NCBI GenBank assembly: GCA_016719485.1
Contig: JADJZB010000028.1
Coordinates: forward strand, 248,001-312,000
Direction of reading: 5' to 3'
DNA length: 64,000 bases
Origin: Holophagales bacterium
Lineage (GTDB): Bacteria; Acidobacteriota; Thermoanaerobaculia; UBA5066
Position 1 is the stretch's first letter. Each line of letters opens with the position of its first letter. This document shows, piece by piece, positions 60,763 to 64,000 of this stretch. The notes under the pieces were generated by a model, which worked only from the letters and a program-made list of their open reading frames with translations, did no database searches and was not told the DNA's origin. Made by a program: the position numbers and the translations under genes.

Positions 60763-62369
60763 GCCCGCCGGATCCCGAGCTTCTTCATCCGCGACCGCAG
60801 CGTGCTCGGCTTGAGACCCAGGATCGCGGCCGCGTTCCCGGGCCCCTCGACGCGGCCGCCGCACCGCTCGAGGACGGCCTCGACGTGGGCGCGCTCGACG
60901 GCCTCGATCGTCTGCCCTCCCCCGGCGCCTCCCGGCCCGGCCGGGGCTCCGCCGCCGAAGGCCTCGTCCAGCTGCAGCGTCGAGCCGGGCGAGAGGATGA
61001 GGGCGCGCTCGACGACGTTCTCCAGCTCGCGGACGTTTCCCGGCCAGGGATAGGCCGAGAGGCGGTCCATCGCCGTGCGCGGGACCCTTTCGATGTGCCG
61101 GCCGATCTTCCCCTGCCGCCGCTGGATGAACCACCAGACGAGGAGCGGAACGTCCTCCCGGCGCTCGCGCAGGGGCGGGACGCGGATCGGGAAGACGTTC
61201 AGCCGATAGAAGAGGTCGGCCCGGAAGCGGCCGGCCTCGACGGCGGCGCCGAGGTCGTGGTGCGTGGCGGCCACGAGGCGGACGTCGACCTTCCGCGTCT
61301 GGCTCGAGCCGACCCGTTCGAACTCCCCTTCCTGGAGGACCCGGAGGAGCTTCCCCTGGAGGTCGAGGCCGAGGTCCCCGATCTCGTCGAGGAAAAGGGT
61401 GCCTCCGTCGGCGAGCTCGAAGCGGCCGATCTTCGTGGCGAGGGCGCCGGTGAACGCCCCCTTCTCGTGCCCGAAGAGCTCGCTCTCTATGAGCGTCGGC
61501 GGGATGGCGGCGCAGTTCACCTTCACCATCGAACGCCCGTGCCGCGGGCTGCGCTCGTGGACCGCGCGGGCGAGGAGCTCCTTGCCGGTGCCCGTCTCGC
61601 CGAGAAGGAGAACGGTCGAGCCGGTCGGCGCGACCTGGGCGACGAGGGCGAGCGTGCGCTTCAGGGCCGGGCTTTCTCCCACGATCTCCTGGAAGTCGTG
61701 CGACGCGCCCAGCTCCTCGCGGAGGAGGACGTTCTCCGCCGCGAGCTGGTCCTTCAGGCGGCGGACCTCCTCGAGGCTCCTCTTGAGCGTGAGGTCCCGG
61801 TGCTTGCGGTCGACGGCGCCCGCAAGGATCTGACCGACGATCCGGAGCCGCTCGACGTCCTCCGGGGTCCAGCGCCGCGTTTCGCGAAACGACCCCGTCG
61901 CGACGACCGAGACCAGCCGCCCGCCGACCGAGAGCGGGATCGAGACGTGCGACTGCAGGCCGAGGGCCTCCGCCCAGAGACGCTCGGCCGCGGCCTCCGT
62001 CGGCAGCTCGTGGAGAGCGTTCACGACGACGGTCTCTCCTGCGAGGAGCCTGCCTCTGACCCACGAGAGCTCGCGGATCGCGTTCGCCGTGTCGAGCTGG
62101 ACGCCCGTCCGGGCCCACTGATGCGCCGACACGACGCCGTGGGTCTCGGGATCGAACTGGTAGAAGCTTGCCCGGTCCGTTCCCAGCTGCATCACGACAC
62201 GTTCGAGGGCCGCGGCGATCTCCTCGTCCACGCCTTCGGCCGCCACGACCGCGAACCGGGCCGAGAGCTCGCCGAGAAGCTGCGTGAACCGCTGTTCCGA
62301 CAAAGGCGACGAGCATTCTAGCCGGGCTCCCACGATATCTCGCGGGTGGCGCGATATTTCGCGGGCCAC
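60759..62369 (-). CDS. Sigma-54-dependent transcriptional activator with GAF sensor
   Basis: Up to 536 residues: a GAF domain (about 40-190), a short coiled coil (RSLEEVRRLKDQLAAENVLL), the AAA+ domain with Walker A GETGTGKE (near 260), the sigma-54 contact loop GAFTGA (near 305) and FLDEIGD, and a C-terminal Fis-type helix-turn-helix (AAAILGLKPSTLRSRMKK). Such proteins hydrolyse ATP to open sigma-54 promoters, usually from upstream sites. The GTG at 62369 is the longest start, but it would place two operator-like palindromes inside the gene. GTG 62333 or TTG 62303 may be the true start. The stop overlaps the transporter start. Confidence 0.92.
   Translation of the reverse strand: MAREISRHPRDIVGARLECSSPLSEQRFTQLLGELSARFAVVAAEGVDEEIAAALERVVMQLGTDRASFYQFDPETHGVVSAHQWARTGVQLDTANAIRELSWVRGRLLAGETVVVNALHELPTEAAAERLWAEALGLQSHVSIPLSVGGRLVSVVATGSFRETRRWTPEDVERLRIVGQILAGAVDRKHRDLTLKRSLEEVRRLKDQLAAENVLLREELGASHDFQEIVGESPALKRTLALVAQVAPTGSTVLLLGETGTGKELLARAVHERSPRHGRSMVKVNCAAIPPTLIESELFGHEKGAFTGALATKIGRFELADGGTLFLDEIGDLGLDLQGKLLRVLQEGEFERVGSSQTRKVDVRLVAATHHDLGAAVEAGRFRADLFYRLNVFPIRVPPLRERREDVPLLVWWFIQRRQGKIGRHIERVPRTAMDRLSAYPWPGNVRELENVVERALILSPGSTLQLDEAFGGGAPAGPGGAGGGQTIEAVERAHVEAVLERCGGRVEGPGNAAAILGLKPSTLRSRMKKLGIRRA
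62331..62365. promoter_or_regulatory. Two tandem palindromic sites, likely activator-binding (UAS)
   Basis: CGATATCTCGCGGG (62333-62346) and CGATATTTCGCGGG (62352-62365) differ at one base and are 19 bases apart. Each sits in a palindromic frame: CGCGATATTTCGCG (62350-62363) has arms CGCGA/TCGCG, and CACGATATCTCGCG (62331-62344) is a near copy. They lie about 130 and 150 bases upstream of the predicted sigma-54 transcript start, the usual range for enhancer-binding proteins, next to the gene for such a protein. Confidence 0.7.
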
Positions 62370-62461
62370 GCTCTCGATTCATACCGTCGGCCGAGCCCCA
62401 ACCAGGCCACAAGACGTTACTCGTCAATCACTTGTCAAAGAGGGCTGCGCAACGCCCTCGG

Positions 62462-62477
62462 CGGCACGGCGGTTGCG
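62462..62477 (+). promoter_or_regulatory. Sigma-54 (-24/-12) promoter of the STAS-sulfatase genes
   Basis: CGGCACGGCGGTTGCG carries GGCACG, then four bases, then TTGC, with exactly ten bases between the invariant GG (62463-62464) and GC (62475-62476). This matches the consensus YTGGCACGNNNNTTGCW at nearly all positions. It points toward the STAS and sulfatase genes, and transcription would begin near 62487. Confidence 0.75.
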
Positions 62478-62488
62478 CTGACACTCGC

Positions 62489-62752
62489 GTGGACCTGCAC
62501 ATCTCCACAGACGAGAAGAACGGTCTTCTGACCGTCCGCGTGGCCGGCCGGCTCAGCTCGGTCGGGCTCGGGGAGCTCCGCCGGGCGTGCCGCGAAGCCG
62601 CCCGGGTCCGGCTCGACCTCTCCGACCTCGTCTCCGCGGACGAAGCGGGGACGACCTTCCTGGCCGCGATGCGCGACTCCGGTGCCGACCTCGCCGGCGT
62701 GCCGCCCTACATCGACCTGCTGCTCCGGGCTCGGCTCCAGTCGACTGCGTAA
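62489..62752 (+). CDS. STAS-domain protein (anti-anti-sigma-like)
   Basis: The product has 87 residues from GTG 62489: VDLHISTDEKNGLLTVRVAG, then LRRACREAARVRLDLSDLVSADEAGTTFLAAMR, the strand-helix order of STAS domains. The usual phosphorylatable Ser before the second helix (xDSSG) is here SADEAG, with Asp/Glu in place, so regulation by phosphorylation is doubtful. The upstream TTG at 62432 would add 19 residues but lies before the sigma-54 promoter. GTG 62489 is almost at the predicted transcript start. The sulfatase follows after about 70 bases. A role in sensing or in binding a partner is open. Confidence 0.75.
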   Translation: MDLHISTDEKNGLLTVRVAGRLSSVGLGELRRACREAARVRLDLSDLVSADEAGTTFLAAMRDSGADLAGVPPYIDLLLRARLQSTA

Positions 62753-62822
62753 GCCCGGGCTCTCCTCTTCAAACCGCACCCGTCAAACGAACGAACCGAC
62801 GACGACTCCAAAGGAGGCCCCC

Positions 62823-64000
62823 GTGACTCGACGCAACCCCGTTTCTCTCTCCCTGCTCCTGGCCGCCGCGCTCGTAGCGCCCGGGGCCCACGCGCAGGCG
62901 CCGAAAGCGGCTCCGGCGGCCAAGGCGCCCGCGACCGCGAAGAAGCCGAACATCCTCGTCATCTGGGGCGACGACATCGGCGGCTTCAACATCAGCGCCT
63001 ACAACCGCGGAATGATGGGCTACAAGACGCCCAACATCGACCGGATCGCGAGCGAAGGCGCCCTCTTCACCGACTGGTACGGCCAGCAGAGCTGCACGGC
63101 GGGCCGCGCGGCGTTCGTCACCGGCCAATCCCCCATCCGCACCGGTCTGACGAAAGTCGGCCTCCCCGGGGCGCCCGAGGGGATGAAGAAGGAAGACCCG
63201 ACCGTCGCCACGCTGCTCAAGGCGCAGGGCTACGTCACCGGCCAGTTCGGCAAGAACCACCTCGGCGACCGCGACGAGATGCTCCCGACGAAGCACGGCT
63301 TCGACGAGTTCTTCGGCAACCTCTACCACCTGAACGCCGAGGAGGAGCCCGAGCACCCCGACTATCCGAAGGACCCGGAGTTCAAGAAGAAGTTCGGCCC
63401 GCGCGGCGTCATCCACAGCTTCGCCGACGGCCGCATGACCGACACCGGGCCGCTCACGAGGAAGCGGATGGAGACGATCGACGAGGAGGTCACGGCGAAG
63501 GCGCTCGACTTCATGGAGCGCGCGAGGAAGTCCGACAAGCCGTTCTTCCTCTGGTGGAACTCGACCCGAATGCACGTCTTCACGCACCTGAAGGCGGCGT
63601 CCGAGGGGAAGACCGGTCTCGGCATCTACGCCGACGGCATGGTGGAGCACGACGGCCACGTCGGGCAGGTCCTCGCGAAGCTCAAGGAGCTCGGCCTCGA
63701 CGAGAACACCATCGTCATGTACTCGACCGACAACGGCGCCGAGACCTTCACGTGGCCGGACGGCGGCACGACGATGTTCCGCGGCGAGAAGAACACCCAG
63801 TGGGAAGGCGGCTACCGCGTCCCCGCAATCCTCCGCTGGCCCGGCGTCATCAAGCCCGGGACCGTGAACAACGAGATCGGCGCGCACGAGGACATGCTGA
63901 CGACCCTCCTCGCCGCCGCGGGCGACACCACGGTGAAGGAAGACCTCCTCAAGGGGCGGAACGTCGGCGGCACGACCTACAAGGTCCACCTCGACGGCTA
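62823..64000 (+). CDS. Secreted arylsulfatase (C-terminus beyond the window)
   Basis: The frame stays open to the right edge, giving the first 392 or so residues. A signal peptide (to about 25, AHAQA) and an Ala/Lys-rich spacer precede the sulfatase domain: KPNILVIWGDDIGG (metal ligands), the formylglycine site CTAGRAAFVTG (Cys near 91, C-x-A-x-R form), GKNHLGD, MHVFTH and STDNGAE with GGYRVPAI. The Cys must be oxidised to formylglycine by a maturase, none of which is in the window. It hydrolyses sulfate esters outside the cytoplasm. AAGGAGG precedes the GTG start. It probably shares the sigma-54 promoter of the STAS gene. Confidence 0.93.
   Translation, partial: MTRRNPVSLSLLLAAALVAPGAHAQAPKAAPAAKAPATAKKPNILVIWGDDIGGFNISAYNRGMMGYKTPNIDRIASEGALFTDWYGQQSCTAGRAAFVTGQSPIRTGLTKVGLPGAPEGMKKEDPTVATLLKAQGYVTGQFGKNHLGDRDEMLPTKHGFDEFFGNLYHLNAEEEPEHPDYPKDPEFKKKFGPRGVIHSFADGRMTDTGPLTRKRMETIDEEVTAKALDFMERARKSDKPFFLWWNSTRMHVFTHLKAASEGKTGLGIYADGMVEHDGHVGQVLAKLKELGLDENTIVMYSTDNGAETFTWPDGGTTMFRGEKNTQWEGGYRVPAILRWPGVIKPGTVNNEIGAHEDMLTTLLAAAGDTTVKEDLLKGRNVGGTTYKVHLDG

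Noticed and set aside
62432..62488. TTG 62432 as start of the STAS protein
   Set aside because: It would put the consensus sigma-54 promoter inside the gene, and the added residues (rich in Arg) do not belong to the STAS fold.
62769..63989. A 406-codon minus-strand frame opposite the arylsulfatase
   Set aside because: The plus strand carries a signal peptide and all sulfatase motifs. The minus-strand product is a low-complexity Val/Leu/Arg/Glu shadow.

Overview
The window is about 64 kb of GC-rich chromosome (roughly 70 % GC), densely coding on both strands, with no rRNA, tRNA, CRISPR array, prophage or transposase gene seen. The gene set points to a Gram-negative, free-living heterotroph. 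It has two TonB-dependent receptors (one with an Oar-like carboxypeptidase-regulatory N-terminus), a patatin fused to an outer-membrane barrel, a propeller-type hybrid histidine kinase, a secreted multi-domain pullulanase, many secreted peptidases and a 2-oxoacid:ferredoxin oxidoreductase. This mix fits Acidobacteriota (for example a Thermoanaerobaculia-like lineage). That assignment is inference from gene content, not a placement.

Layout. 1-267: end of a 2-oxoacid dehydrogenase E1 beta chain. 334-4818: giant hybrid histidine kinase, converging with an oligopeptidase B-DUF1028 fusion (4778-7831). 7868-7934: a perfect 67-base palindrome. 7965-12801 (minus): ParA-like ATPase, metallophosphatase, ABC ATPase, ABC permease, secreted protein. 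12885-18032: GGDEF/EAL protein, FmdB-type zinc ribbon, aconitase (frameshifted) and its terminator. 18039-20056: AAA/DUF4143 ATPase and a decayed stretch holding an aconitase remnant. 20057-25885: TPR/dual cyclic-nucleotide-binding protein, secreted amidase, M13 peptidase, sirtuin. 26022-29100: ferredoxin-fused 2-oxoacid:ferredoxin oxidoreductase plus a small cysteine protein. 29348-34132: pullulanase. 34161-36383: PlpD-like patatin. 36425-41039: a TPP-riboswitch-controlled thiamine uptake operon (TonB receptor, PnuT-like permease, NadR-like kinase, degenerate HAD protein). 41111-45699: TerC, PPK2, TGS GTPase, Gcr-type recombinase (frameshifted). 45751-51869: GntR regulator, Oar-like receptor, cyanophycinase, CapA protein, a 53-residue zinc-type protein. 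51957-56069 (minus): YfcC transporter, M14 carboxypeptidase, OSBS/N-succinylamino acid racemase (frameshifted). 56272-59895: AsmA/DUF748 protein. 59905-64000: a sigma-54 activator coupled to a BASS transporter and divergent from a STAS protein and an arylsulfatase.

The most coherent systems are the thiamine operon, where a NadR-type kinase sits in a thiamine context, and the sigma-54 locus. At the latter, two near-identical 14-base palindromic sites and a consensus -24/-12 promoter lie between the activator and the sulfatase side. Two window-wide patterns also stand out. Several genes have a TAnnnT element 6-8 bases before the start codon and no Shine-Dalgarno sequence, which suggests leaderless transcripts. 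Three genes carry single-base frameshifts, mostly in C/G runs, which looks more like uncorrected sequencing indels than decay.
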